The notes under the pieces: generated by a model | Told to the model about the DNA's origin: nothing | What the model saw: the letters and a program-made list of their open reading frames with translations, nothing else | The model's database searches: none | Made by a program: the position numbers and the translations under genes | Origin: Christiangramia oceanisediminis | GTDB lineage: Bacteria; Bacteroidota; Bacteroidia; Flavobacteriales; Flavobacteriaceae | Length of the DNA stretch: 64,000 nucleotides | Assembly: GCF_022570735.2 (NCBI RefSeq) | Contig: NZ_JANCNS010000001.1 | Span: forward strand, 992,001-1,056,000 | Direction: 5' to 3' | Part shown: positions 18,617 through 26,818 of the stretch, piece after piece | Layout of the letters: every line of letters starts with the position of its first letter | Numbering within the stretch: the stretch's first letter is position 1

Positions 18617-19041
18617 TAAAGGTCCATATTTGAAGTGCTTAAGCCTCCGGCGATCAAAAGGATTGCCACAGCACCACCAAGTACAGTAAGAACACTTAAT
18701 ACCGTGGAAACCGAGTGATTTTTGGTCCTTACTTCCTCTATGACCAGGCTTTCCAGCGGAAAACTATAATATTTTCCATCCACTCTTCCAATAACTTCCA
18801 TTTTTCGAAGTTTTTTGAGCGTTGAAGAGCTTTTAGCAAGGCCAAAATAATCTGAATCTATTTTCTTGATTCGTTTAAAAACCAGTGTTTCCTGCTTAGT
18901 TTCAATCTTCACCTTTTTTCCTTTGGAGGCCGCTTCATCCAGGCTAGTATTTTTTGAATGGTACACGCTACAGGAATGAAACAGAAAAGAGACAATAAGT
19001 AGAAAAATCAGGGGCCTGGAACGGGTTAACAGGGATTTCAT
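18613..19041 (-). CDS. Lipoprotein with C-terminal hydrophobic segment
   Basis: The 142-residue protein has an N-terminal signal ending in the lipobox FLFHSC (Cys24). The central part (40-105) has a VKIETKQETLVFKRIKKIDSD-like beta pattern. A hydrophobic stretch of about 22 residues (112-133) precedes a short polar tail. The mix of a lipid anchor and a C-terminal membrane helix is unusual and suggests either envelope spanning or a membrane-embedded small protein. I do not recognise the family. It is monocistronic and convergent with the EamA gene. Confidence 0.65.
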   Translation of the reverse strand: MKSLLTRSRPLIFLLIVSFLFHSCSVYHSKNTSLDEAASKGKKVKIETKQETLVFKRIKKIDSDYFGLAKSSSTLKKLRKMEVIGRVDGKYYSFPLESLVIEEVRTKNHSVSTVLSVLTVLGGAVAILLIAGGLSTSNMDLY

Positions 19042-19211
19042 ATTTCAGAAATTAAAAGCCTCTTAGATTCCCGGAGATTTAACAGGAAAAAAAATCCTGA
19101 TAAATCATCGTAGAGTTATCAGGAGCAATTACCTTCTAAAGGTAAGCATATTCTATTATTTTTCAATGCTTTAAACCCTTTAAGTGTCCATCTTATAAAT
19201 TGAAAGCAATG

Positions 19212-19853
19212 TTAACTTTTTGAAACAATTAGTTCAATAAGCTCATCTTCAGAAATTTCTGCCAGGACTCCCGTTTTATCCTGCAAATATTCCTTCAGTT
19301 CCATGGTATTTAAATCATAGGTTTCTTTTAAACCTTTTATGATAGTAGACAAATAGGTTTCATCGGGTTTGTTGATCTCATTTTCCAGGTAGGTTTCACT
19401 TGTAAAAGTAATTACAGGAAGGCCTTTAACCTCCCCAAGGTAGAGCAGCATTCCGTATCTACCCTTGCTAAAACAGTTATAATAACCTCGCTCTTTTAAT
19501 TGCTCGAAATCAACTACGATCTTATCCTCGATTTTCAATTCCTGCCTAACCAGGTCTATAAACTGACCGGTATTTATTAAGTATCGCCTGCCCAGTGTTT
19601 CTGCCTCCTCATCTTTTCCGGGACGCAAAAAGCAAATTCCTCCACCATTCCAGGTCGGAGATCGTTTTGCAAAATACAATTCATATGGAATTTTCACAGG
19701 ACCGCTCTCCACGGGCGGAGTTCTATCTGCACATCCCCTGAAGTTGACCAAAGCTCCAGCCGGAGTACCACCGGCTATATAACACATAAATCTTTCTTTT
19801 CTTAGATTTGATCCATAACAGGCATACCATACCTGTTTGACATCTGATTGCAT
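19212..19853 (-). CDS. Gamma-glutamylcyclotransferase-fold protein
   Basis: The 213-residue protein opens with the diagnostic strand-loop VWYACYGSNL of the GGCT/AIG2 superfamily. An LYFAKRSPTWNGGGICFLRPG segment forms the second strand pair, and a YLINTGQF region follows. Such proteins cleave gamma-glutamyl dipeptides or related amines, but homologues like this are often database-labelled histone deacetylase without support. Its start lies 4 bases after the stop of the thioesterase gene on the same strand, so the two genes form an operon. Confidence 0.7.
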   Translation of the reverse strand: MQSDVKQVWYACYGSNLRKERFMCYIAGGTPAGALVNFRGCADRTPPVESGPVKIPYELYFAKRSPTWNGGGICFLRPGKDEEAETLGRRYLINTGQFIDLVRQELKIEDKIVVDFEQLKERGYYNCFSKGRYGMLLYLGEVKGLPVITFTSETYLENEINKPDETYLSTIIKGLKETYDLNTMELKEYLQDKTGVLAEISEDELIELIVSKS

Positions 19854-19856
19854 GAT

Positions 19857-20354
19857 TTAAAGCTTTTCTAATTCTTCCGGCCTAATATTTTGCGGAGACT
19901 TTCCGTGTTTCCGGGTATCTTCTTTGGTTAGGACCCTAAAATCTTTTGATTTTGGTGTTCCGTCCAGTTGATCGAACAGTTCTTTTGGCAGCCTGGTCAA
20001 CTTACGCGAATCCAGGTCCAGCCACGACCCCATCATTTCACAAGTCGCACAATTATTGCCATTATGGTCGAAGATCCTGTGAATGAATTCGAAGAACATC
20101 CCGTCTTCCGATAATCCGCTTAATTCCAGGCTAACCCTAACCGGTTCCCCGGCAAAGATCTCTTTAAAATAATAGATATGCTCATAGAACACGATAGGGC
20201 CTAAATTATAATGGGAAAGTTGTTTATGGCCGAATCCATTTTCGGTTAGAAAACTCATTCGGGTATGGCTCATGAAGTTCACGAATGCCGAATTGGCCAG
20301 GTGCCTGTTGGCATCCAGGTCGCTCCATCTTATTTCGAATTTCTTGGTATACAT
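19857..20354 (-). CDS. Acyl-CoA thioesterase, hotdog fold (4HBT)
   Basis: From the ATG at 20354 the product is 165 residues starting MYTKKFEIRWSDLDANRHL. A TTG at 20393 would add 13 residues and is less likely. The DLDANRHLAN motif matches the catalytic DxNxH loop of 4HBT/YbgC-type thioesterases, and FYEHIYYFKEI plus an FEFIHRIFDHNG strand fit the hotdog fold. The family hydrolyses short- or medium-chain acyl-CoA. It is followed at 3 bases by the GGCT-fold gene and is divergent from the YheT gene. Confidence 0.85.
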   Translation of the reverse strand: MYTKKFEIRWSDLDANRHLANSAFVNFMSHTRMSFLTENGFGHKQLSHYNLGPIVFYEHIYYFKEIFAGEPVRVSLELSGLSEDGMFFEFIHRIFDHNGNNCATCEMMGSWLDLDSRKLTRLPKELFDQLDGTPKSKDFRVLTKEDTRKHGKSPQNIRPEELEKL

Positions 20355-20433
20355 TTCCTTTTTTTTGGCAAAACTATCAATAAAATTAGGCAATCGAAGC
20401 CAATTTTATCTAAGTTTATGCTAAAACAAAAGC

Positions 20434-21402
20434 ATGCCCGTCTTAACTGGAAATTATATACCTCCGGGAATTTTTAAAAATCCGGATGTGGCCACCATAT
20501 ATTCGGCCATGCTCAGAAAGGTGGACCTGCCACCAGTAGAACGGGAACGAATTGAACTAAGCGATGGTGATTTTATAGATCTGGACTGGACCTATTCAAA
20601 AACCCCTCCAGCCTCCAAAAAACTGGTTATCCTGTTACATGGCCTGGCCGGAAGTTCAGACAGGGCCTATATGAAAGGAATGGCACGAGCTTTCAGATTT
20701 AGAGGCTGGGACGCTGCAGCTATGAATTTTAGAGGTTGCAGTGATGAATTGAACAGGTATTTCAGAAGTTATCATGCAGGGGCTACCAACGATCTTGCTG
20801 AAGTGATCACCCACGCATTAAGCCTTGGTAAATATGAAAAAATAGCACTGGTAGGATTCAGCCTTGGCGGGAACATGGTTCTGAAATATCTTGGAGAGAA
20901 CAGAAGCCGACCAAAGGAGATCATAGCCGGAATTGGGGTTTCAGTACCCTGCGACCTGGCCGGTTCGCTAGGCGCGATCAACCGAATGCGCAATTTTGTC
21001 TACTCTAAGCGTTTTGAGCTCAACCTGAAAAAACACCTGTTAAAACGTGCTGAAAAATTTCCTGATCATATCAGTAAGGCCGAAATAAACGCCTGCAGTT
21101 CTATAAGGGATATTGATGAATTGTATACATCCAGGGCACATGGGTATAAAAACGCCTCAGAGTATTATGAAAAAGCCAGCTGTCTTCAGTTCCTGGATGG
21201 GATCGAAATACCAAGCCTGCTCATAAGCGCCAGAAACGACAGTTTTCTTTCTGAAGCCTGTTATCCATTTGGACTGGCAAAAGCTTCTAAAATCTTCCAC
21301 TTTGAAGCCCCTCCTTATGGAGGACATGTTGGCTTTGTAACCTCAAAATCCATTTATTACCATGAGAAAAGAGCTATAGAATTTATCGAATCTATGCTTT
21401 AA
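20434..21402 (+). CDS. YheT-family alpha/beta hydrolase
   Basis: The 322-residue protein has an N-terminal cap (MPVLTGNYIPPGIFKNPDVATIYSA in the family) and an alpha/beta-hydrolase core. LLHGLAGSSDRAY provides the oxyanion region, and the nucleophile Ser lies in GFSLGGN. The MNFRGCSDELNR and RSYHAGATNDL segments are family hallmarks. The Asp and His of the triad are probably in SARNDSFLS and YGGHVGF. Members act as carboxylesterases, with an unknown native substrate. No membrane helix or signal is seen, so it is cytoplasmic. Confidence 0.9.
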   Translation: MPVLTGNYIPPGIFKNPDVATIYSAMLRKVDLPPVERERIELSDGDFIDLDWTYSKTPPASKKLVILLHGLAGSSDRAYMKGMARAFRFRGWDAAAMNFRGCSDELNRYFRSYHAGATNDLAEVITHALSLGKYEKIALVGFSLGGNMVLKYLGENRSRPKEIIAGIGVSVPCDLAGSLGAINRMRNFVYSKRFELNLKKHLLKRAEKFPDHISKAEINACSSIRDIDELYTSRAHGYKNASEYYEKASCLQFLDGIEIPSLLISARNDSFLSEACYPFGLAKASKIFHFEAPPYGGHVGFVTSKSIYYHEKRAIEFIESML

Positions 21403-21433
21403 TAAATCGGTTTTGGGTTGTTAAGCTCATAAA

Positions 21434-21463
21434 TTGGAGATGCTTAGGAATTGACTATCTTTG
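21434..21463 (+). promoter_or_regulatory. Sigma-A type promoter of yicC-gmk-nadD
   Basis: TTG at 21434-21436, a 19-base spacer, then TATCTTTG at 21456-21463. This matches the Bacteroidota consensus (-33 TTG, -7 TAnnTTTG) in both boxes and spacing. The start codon follows 22 bases later, so the leader is short. Confidence 0.7.
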
Positions 21464-21485
21464 CGCAAGCTTTTAAAATTCAGGC

Positions 21486-22343
21486 ATGATCCAATCAATG
21501 ACAGGCTTTGGGAAGAGCGTAGTACAAATTCCCAATAAGAAAATCACCGTAGAGCTAAAATCTCTCAACAGTAAGAATTTTGACCTGAATGCACGCATTC
21601 CGTCGCAGTACCGCGAAAAGGAGCTGGACCTCAGAAATATCATTTCGGCTTCCCTTGGCCGCGGAAAGGTGGATCTTTCTATCTACGTGGAATATACCGG
21701 CGAACAGACTTCTACCAATGTAAATACCGAGGTGGTAAAAACCTATATGGATCAGCTTCGGAATATCGTAAATGCATCTGAAGTGGAATTGCTGAAAATG
21801 GCAGTAAAAATGCCAGATGCCCTTAAGACCATAAGGGAAGAAATAGACGAGGAAGAATTCAAAGCTATCGAAAAAGGGGTAGATGAAGCCCTGACCGAAA
21901 TCAACAACTTCCGTACAGATGAAGGCCAGGCCCTTGAAAAGGACCTCAATCTCCGAATCTCGAATATCAAGGACCTGCTTGATAAAGTGATAAAAATGGA
22001 CCCAGAGCGGGTTGAAGGCGTTCGTGAAAGACTTCGTAAAGGAATCGAGGAGATCAAGGAACAGGCCGATGAAAGCCGGTTCGAGCAGGAGATCGTTTAT
22101 TATATCGAGAAATTCGATATCACCGAAGAGAAAGTAAGACTGGACAACCACCTGGATTATTTTCAGAAAACATTGAATTCTGCCGACTCAAACGGTAGGA
22201 AACTGGCCTTTATCTCCCAGGAGATAGGTCGTGAGATCAATACCATTGGGAGCAAATCTAACTATGCTCCCATGCAGCAACTGGTAGTTCAAATGAAGGA
22301 CGAGCTGGAAAAAATAAAAGAACAAATTTTAAACGTACTCTAA
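21486..22343 (+). CDS. YicC/YloC family endoribonuclease
   Basis: The 285-residue protein begins MIQSMTGFGKS, the family signature. YicC_N occupies about 2-155 (VELKSLNSKNFDLN), and DUF1732 occupies about 200-285 (FDITEEKVRLDNHL, ending in a coiled-coil LEKIKEQILNVL). YicC homologues are RNases that influence small-RNA turnover in E. coli. The gene is the first of yicC-gmk-nadD, stop to start adjacent with gmk, an order conserved in Bacteroidota. A sigma-A promoter lies just upstream. Confidence 0.92.
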   Translation: MIQSMTGFGKSVVQIPNKKITVELKSLNSKNFDLNARIPSQYREKELDLRNIISASLGRGKVDLSIYVEYTGEQTSTNVNTEVVKTYMDQLRNIVNASEVELLKMAVKMPDALKTIREEIDEEEFKAIEKGVDEALTEINNFRTDEGQALEKDLNLRISNIKDLLDKVIKMDPERVEGVRERLRKGIEEIKEQADESRFEQEIVYYIEKFDITEEKVRLDNHLDYFQKTLNSADSNGRKLAFISQEIGREINTIGSKSNYAPMQQLVVQMKDELEKIKEQILNVL

Positions 22344-22931
22344 ATGGACGAAGGGAAACTAATCGTTTTTTCAGCACCATCGGGATCAGGGAAGACTACC
22401 ATAGTAAGGCACCTGTTAAGAAATCCCGAATTAAAACTGGATTTTTCGATTTCGGCAACTTCCAGGTCTCCCAGGGAAAACGAAGTAGATGGTAAGGATT
22501 ATTATTTCCTTTCACTTTCAGATTTTAAGCAGAAGATCAAGAACGATGAGTTTCTTGAATGGGAAGAAGTTTACCGGGATAATTTTTACGGCACGCTAAA
22601 AAGCGAGGTAGAGCGTATCTGGAAGGAAGGCAAACACGTGATCTTCGACATAGATGTAGTTGGCGGGCTGGACATCAAGAACATCTATCCGGAAAGAACC
22701 CTGGCTGTGTTCGTAAAACCTCCCAGTATCGAAGAATTAAAGATACGCCTCAAAAAAAGAAAGACTGAAACCGATGATAAGATCAATATGCGGGTTGCCA
22801 AGGCTTCTATTGAACTTGCAACCGCCCCTCAATTCGATTTTATCATAGAGAACAAACACCTGGGGACAGCTTTGAAGGAAGCTTACAACCTGGTTTCGGA
22901 GTATGTTGGAGCTGAAAAACCTTCAGAATGA
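22344..22931 (+). CDS. gmk: Guanylate kinase
   Basis: The 195-residue cytoplasmic enzyme phosphorylates GMP (dGMP) with ATP. The P-loop SAPSGSGKTT is near the N-terminus. FSISATSRSPRENEVDGKDY binds GMP, and EWEEVYRDNFYGTL plus the IDVVGG strand are standard. The length is normal for the family. It directly abuts yicC and overlaps nadD by 4 bases (ATGA). Confidence 0.97.
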   Translation: MDEGKLIVFSAPSGSGKTTIVRHLLRNPELKLDFSISATSRSPRENEVDGKDYYFLSLSDFKQKIKNDEFLEWEEVYRDNFYGTLKSEVERIWKEGKHVIFDIDVVGGLDIKNIYPERTLAVFVKPPSIEELKIRLKKRKTETDDKINMRVAKASIELATAPQFDFIIENKHLGTALKEAYNLVSEYVGAEKPSE

Positions 22932-23512
22932 ACAGAAAGGTAGGCCTGTTTTTTGGCACTTTTAATCCTATACATACAGGACATCTCATCATTGCCAATC
23001 ATATGGCAGAATATTCAGATCTGGATGAAATCTGGCTGGTGGTAACTCCCCACAATCCGCATAAGAAAAAAAGCAGTTTACTAGATAATCATCATCGCCT
23101 TGAAATGGTGTACAGGGCCTGTGAAACTTACGAAAAATTAAAGCCCAGCAATATAGAATTCGGTTTACCTCAACCCAATTATACCATTAACACACTGGTT
23201 CATCTTCGGGAACGCTTCCCAACTAACCATTTTTGCCTTATCATGGGGGAGGATAATTTAAAGAACTTCCATAAGTGGAAGAATAATGAGGTGATACTTG
23301 AAGAACACGAGATCTATGTCTACCCGCGAATAGCTCCCGGAAAAAAGGCCCTGGAACTCGAAGAGCATCCAAAAGTTCATAAAGTTGACGCTCCCGTTGT
23401 TGAAATCTCCTCAACTTTTATAAGAAATGCCATCAAAGAGTCTAAAAATGTTAGACCGTTGCTTAGTGCAAAAGTGTGGGAATATATCGACGAAATGAAT
23501 TTCTACAGGTAA
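22928..23512 (+). CDS. nadD: Nicotinate-nucleotide adenylyltransferase
   Basis: The 194-residue enzyme makes deamido-NAD from NaMN and ATP. GTFNPIHTGHL carries the (T/H)xGH nucleotidyltransferase motif, and ISSTFIRNAIKE carries the ISSTxxR motif. VVTPHNPHKK and LIMGEDNL fit the NadD subgroup. It is the last gene of the operon and its start overlaps the gmk stop. Confidence 0.96.
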   Translation: MNRKVGLFFGTFNPIHTGHLIIANHMAEYSDLDEIWLVVTPHNPHKKKSSLLDNHHRLEMVYRACETYEKLKPSNIEFGLPQPNYTINTLVHLRERFPTNHFCLIMGEDNLKNFHKWKNNEVILEEHEIYVYPRIAPGKKALELEEHPKVHKVDAPVVEISSTFIRNAIKESKNVRPLLSAKVWEYIDEMNFYR

Positions 23513-23515
23513 ATA

Positions 23516-23644
23516 AAGACTGTTTAAAGAAATTTTCGAATATCCTTTTTAGCTGATTGATCCTACTTTTTTCATCGTGGAACTACAAGCTCTAGAACGT
23601 CGACTGCTCTCAATTTGACATTCTCGACCCCGTTAAACAGTCTT
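23516..23644. repeat. 12-bp perfect inverted repeat bounding 105 bases
   Basis: AAGACTGTTTAA (23516-23527) is the exact complement of TTAAACAGTCTT (23633-23644). The pair fills almost the whole gap between nadD and the convergent Kbp-like gene and partly overlaps their ends. The interior has further weak complementarity near the arms. It could be a large terminator stem or a MITE-like remnant; no transposase is present. Confidence 0.5.
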
Positions 23645-23645
23645 A

Positions 23646-24149
23646 TTATCTTTTGGCTTCCATAGGTGGTATTCTTAAAACCTGACCTGGATAAATCTTG
23701 TCCGGATCCTGTAACATTGGTTTGTTCGCCTCGAAAATGAGCGGATACTGGTTTGGATCTCCATAATGCTCCTTGGATATCTTACTAAGCGTATCGCCTC
23801 TTTCTACAGTATGGAAAACAGCTTCTGGCTCGGCATTCTTTACATCCATTCGATCGTCTACCCTTCCAATTCCTTCAGAATTTCCAATTACCAGGATGAT
23901 CTTTTCCCTGGTAGACTGGTCGAGGGCCGTTCCCGAAACCACTGCCATATCCCTTTCGATCTGGATCTTTAAATTTTCTGCTTTCAAATTAAGATCGGTG
24001 ATGGTTTGCTCTAGTTTCTGAGCTGCTTTTTCATTCTCCCTCACCTGTTCCTTTTCAAGATTATCGCTTTTTCCAGCTTCTTCATTTCTGGTTTTATCTA
24101 TTCCAAAAATCTTTTTTCCTGCATCTTTAATAAAAGTGAAAATCCCCAT
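23646..24149 (-). CDS. BON/LysM protein, Kbp (YgaU)-like
   Basis: The 167-residue protein begins MGIFTFIKDAGKKIFG, like E. coli Kbp/YgaU. It has a coiled charged linker (20-50), a BON-like domain (about 50-100: LKIQIERDMAVVSG, VIGNSEGIGRV) and a C-terminal LysM domain (about 112-163: HTVERGDTLSKISKEHYGD, IYPGQVLRIP). There is no signal peptide, as in Kbp, a cytoplasmic K+-binding protein. It is a slightly longer version of the E. coli protein. The upstream region towards gpsA holds an unexplained terminator. Confidence 0.88.
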   Translation of the reverse strand: MGIFTFIKDAGKKIFGIDKTRNEEAGKSDNLEKEQVRENEKAAQKLEQTITDLNLKAENLKIQIERDMAVVSGTALDQSTREKIILVIGNSEGIGRVDDRMDVKNAEPEAVFHTVERGDTLSKISKEHYGDPNQYPLIFEANKPMLQDPDKIYPGQVLRIPPMEAKR

Positions 24150-24244
24150 ATTATAAGTTTGTGATTGGTATTCTTAAATGTACGAAAGCCAAACAGGTTT
24201 TAGCTTGCGAGCATTGCTAAAATTTTCCAAAAAATTCTGAAAAT

Positions 24245-24277
24245 AAAAAAAACCGCCTCTCGCGAAACGGTTTTTTT
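24245..24277 (-). terminator. Orphan terminator hairpin in a divergent gap
   Basis: AAAAAAACCG (24245-24254) with CGGTTTTTTT (24268-24277) around the loop CCTCTCGCGAAA. A run of A on one side and T on the other makes it active on either strand. It lies upstream of both neighbouring genes. Confidence 0.65.
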
Positions 24278-24318
24278 CAACTAAATAACCAACCAAAAAG
24301 ACTAAGAAAATATTCCAT
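24277..24318 (-). CDS. Possible 13-residue hydrophobic peptide or leader
   Basis: ATG at 24318 and TGA at 24277-24279 frame 13 codons (MEYFLSLFGWLFS), immediately followed by the orphan terminator. No clear ribosome-binding site or promoter could be seen. It may instead mark the end of a small RNA. It is listed because nothing else explains the terminator. Confidence 0.2.
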   Translation of the reverse strand: MEYFLSLFGWLFS

Positions 24319-24508
24319 GCAACTTTAATCTGCACAGAACATTATTATAACGTGACATCATTAAATGCATTGTCTGGAAACCCAGGTTTTACTGTTAAAT
24401 TTTAATTTCATCAGAATTAAAATATTCGCAATAAAAAGCACTAAAGAAAGAGAAAACCTTTATTAACCTTCAAATTTGACTATTTTTGAATAACAGAATG
24501 TAAGTAAT

Positions 24509-25504
24509 ATGGAGAAAACCCCGAGTTTTGGTGTTATTGGCGGAGGTAGCTGGGCCACTGCCATCGTGAAAATGTTATGTGAAAATCTGGAAACAGTGAA
24601 CTGGTATATGCGCAGCGTTTATGCGGTGGAGCATATTAAAAAGCAGGATCACAATCCTAATTACCTGAGTTCTGTAGAATTCGATGTTAGTCAGCTTAAC
24701 CTTAGCAACGACATCAACGAGGTTGTTGAGGCTTCAGAATACCTGATATTTGCCATTCCCTCTGCCTTCTTGAAAAGGGAGCTCGATGCGCTTGAAATTC
24801 CATTAAAAGACAAGATCGTTTTTTCTGCCATTAAAGGGATCGTACCTGAAACCAGTTTAATAGTTGGAGAACACTTCAATGAATATTTTGATGTTCCCAT
24901 GGAGAATATTGGAGTCCTTACCGGGCCCTGCCATGCTGAAGAGGTCGCCCTGGAGCGTCTTTCTTACCTGACCGTTGCCTGCCAGGACGAAAAAAAGGCC
25001 GAGATCGTGGCCGGTTACCTGGGAAGTGATTATATCACCTGCAAGATAAGCGACGATGTGATAGGTACCGAATATGCCGCCGTTCTAAAGAACATTTATG
25101 CTATTGCAGCAGGGATCGCTCATGGGCTTGGTTACGGTGATAACTTCCAGAGCGTTTTGATGAGCAATGCCATAAGGGAAATGAAAAAGTTCATCAAGAA
25201 AGTACATAAGATGAAACGGAATATCAACGACTCGGCATACCTGGGAGATTTGCTGGTAACCGGCTATTCTGTGTTCAGCCGAAACCGTATGTTCGGGAAT
25301 ATGATTGGCAAGGGATATACCGTGAAAAGCGCTCAAATGGAAATGAGTATGATCGCAGAAGGTTATTATGCCACTGAAAGTGCCTACAAGATCAATAAGG
25401 AAAAGAAAGCGAAAACTCCAATCATCAATGCTGTATATGCCATCCTCTACAAAGGAGAAAATCCAAAAAAGGTCTTTAAGAAATTAGCAGATAAACTAAA
25501 TTAA
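24509..25504 (+). CDS. gpsA: NAD(P)H-dependent glycerol-3-phosphate dehydrogenase
   Basis: The 331-residue cytoplasmic enzyme makes sn-glycerol-3-phosphate for phospholipids. The Rossmann motif GVIGGGSWATAI is at 8-19. IVFSAIKGIVPET and the VLTGPCHAEEVA segment hold substrate-contact residues, and the catalytic Lys is in AVLKNIYAIAAGIAHGLGYGDN. It is monocistronic, with a possible -7 box (TATTTTTG) 20 bases upstream. Confidence 0.95.
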   Translation: MEKTPSFGVIGGGSWATAIVKMLCENLETVNWYMRSVYAVEHIKKQDHNPNYLSSVEFDVSQLNLSNDINEVVEASEYLIFAIPSAFLKRELDALEIPLKDKIVFSAIKGIVPETSLIVGEHFNEYFDVPMENIGVLTGPCHAEEVALERLSYLTVACQDEKKAEIVAGYLGSDYITCKISDDVIGTEYAAVLKNIYAIAAGIAHGLGYGDNFQSVLMSNAIREMKKFIKKVHKMKRNINDSAYLGDLLVTGYSVFSRNRMFGNMIGKGYTVKSAQMEMSMIAEGYYATESAYKINKEKKAKTPIINAVYAILYKGENPKKVFKKLADKLN

Positions 25505-25632
25505 TTAAAGTTTTTTCCTACAAAATTTCCGTTACTATTCTGATTATTAAACATTTCATCGGATTTTTTTGCATGAAATAAAAATATATATACTACATTT
25601 ACAGGACCAAATCCAATTAATCTAAAATTATC

Positions 25633-26328
25633 ATGAACAAGAAGTTTTTAATTCTTTGTCTTGGAGCGGGTATGTTTTTTACCAGTTGCCAGACAGACAC
25701 CATTTCTGAAGATGTAATATCTGAAGAGCATTCCATTTTAAAAGAAAAGACATCCACACAGGTAGATTCTAAATTCCATACCGGGCCAGACTGGATCGTT
25801 GGGCCTGGGGCAGAGCTTCATGAACCAGACTGGATCACAGAACCGGGAGCCAATTTCCATACCGGGCCAGACTGGATCGTAGACCTTGCATTCTTTGCTT
25901 GTGGAGACGAATATGACGGAAAGGCAAACCTAACCGTTAATAAAAATAATGAAGCTGCTTATTCGAGCGCCGAGTCTGGAGAAGCGGTAAAGCTTAAGAA
26001 CCTGAACGTTGGTGGAAAGCTTGATTTTTGCGGACTGCTTAGCGTTGAGAATGATGTGAACCTGCATCGTAATGCTGAATTTCGCCTAGCCGGAGAAATG
26101 ATGATCGGGACTCCAGAGGAACCTGCAGACCTTATCATCAACAACGGAGCTCACTTCGATATCGCCGGTAAGGTTTATGTAACCGGAAACCTGATCATTA
26201 ATCATAAAGGTACTTTGGAGATCTTTGGTGGAGAAGGCGAAGTGATGATAGTAGGAGGAGAAATTCAATTGGCCGACGTGATCCACTTTGTTGATCATCG
26301 CGATCATGACCACGACCACGAACATTAA
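25633..26328 (+). CDS. Lipoprotein with GPDWIV repeats, beta-solenoid core and His/Asp-rich tail
   Basis: The 231-residue protein has a lipobox FFTSC (Cys19). Residues about 47-84 hold three short repeats (FHTGPDWIVGPGA, LHEPDWITEPGA, FHTGPDWIVD); two copies are encoded by a perfect 26-base direct repeat at 25774-25799 and 25855-25880. Residues about 95-215 show a right-handed beta-solenoid-like pattern (VKLKNLNVGGKLDFCG, ADLIINNGAHFDIAGKVYVTGNLIINHKGTL). The C-terminus is DHRDHDHDHEH, a probable divalent-metal-binding tail. I recognise no named family. It stands alone between gpsA and a convergent operon and has a shared terminator. Confidence 0.75.
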   Translation: MNKKFLILCLGAGMFFTSCQTDTISEDVISEEHSILKEKTSTQVDSKFHTGPDWIVGPGAELHEPDWITEPGANFHTGPDWIVDLAFFACGDEYDGKANLTVNKNNEAAYSSAESGEAVKLKNLNVGGKLDFCGLLSVENDVNLHRNAEFRLAGEMMIGTPEEPADLIINNGAHFDIAGKVYVTGNLIINHKGTLEIFGGEGEVMIVGGEIQLADVIHFVDHRDHDHDHEH

Positions 26329-26347
26329 TAGTTATTTTGAATTATCG

Positions 26348-26381
26348 AAAAAACCGGTTGAGTTTCCTCAACCGGTTTTTT
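26348..26381 (+). terminator. Bidirectional terminator
   Basis: AAAAAACCGGTTGAG (26348-26362), loop TTTC, CTCAACCGGTTTTTT (26367-26381): a long perfect stem with A and T runs. It ends the lipoprotein gene and touches the stop codon of the convergent gene at 26381. Confidence 0.92.
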
Positions 26382-26818
26382 TATTTCGCCAGAATTCCCT
26401 TCTTCGGGATTATTGGTATTTGTAAGGCCGATTCTTTAATGCTGTTTTTCGAAAATTTGAAGGTCTTATCCAGCATCTGGTTGCCAATAAAATAACTTAT
26501 CTTGAATTCATTATTCAGGCTAAGTACATCATCCTGTATGAATTCGATCTTTGCAAAATTTTTGGCGGGAAGCCGTTCCAGCCTGTGCCGCATGACCGAG
26601 GTCTTCTTCTTTTTATCATGTCCTTCTGAAACGATAAGAACCATTTCAAGTTCCTTATTAGAGTCGTTGATCAAATACACGTTCCACTCATCTGCACGGA
26701 ATTCTTCGTTGAATTCGCGAACGGCAGCAACATAAACATCCTTAACCTCTGGAATTTCGATATCTTTTTTCAAAACTAGTCCTGTGTTTTGCTCTTTAAT
26801 TTTTTCCAGATGAACCAT
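26381..26818 (-). CDS. Conserved hypothetical protein in the pheS operon
   Basis: From the ATG at 26818 the product is 145 residues, beginning MVHLEKIKEQNTG. The reading frame is open further upstream, but that part lies inside pheS in another frame and carries no protein-like sequence. The protein is mixed alpha/beta with a basic DKKKKTSVMRHRLERLP patch and no signal or membrane helix. Flavobacterial homologues next to pheS are sometimes labelled as synthetase subunits, but nothing here supports that. Its start lies 43 bases inside the small membrane-protein gene. Confidence 0.7.
   Translation of the reverse strand: MVHLEKIKEQNTGLVLKKDIEIPEVKDVYVAAVREFNEEFRADEWNVYLINDSNKELEMVLIVSEGHDKKKKTSVMRHRLERLPAKNFAKIEFIQDDVLSLNNEFKISYFIGNQMLDKTFKFSKNSIKESALQIPIIPKKGILAK

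Larger units (their letters stand above)
24150..24508. other. Divergent intergenic region with an orphan terminator
   Basis: This 359-base gap separates the start codons of the Kbp-like gene (minus) and gpsA (plus). It contains a clear terminator hairpin at 24245-24277 that ends neither gene. On the minus strand a 13-codon reading frame (24277-24318, MEYFLSLFGWLFS) stops directly in front of the hairpin. TATTTTTG at 24481-24488 is a possible -7 box for gpsA. Nothing else is recognisable. Confidence 0.55.

Noticed and set aside
19212-19853. Histone deacetylase label for the GGCT-fold protein
   Set aside because: The YGSNL motif fits the gamma-glutamylcyclotransferase superfamily; no deacetylase motif is present.
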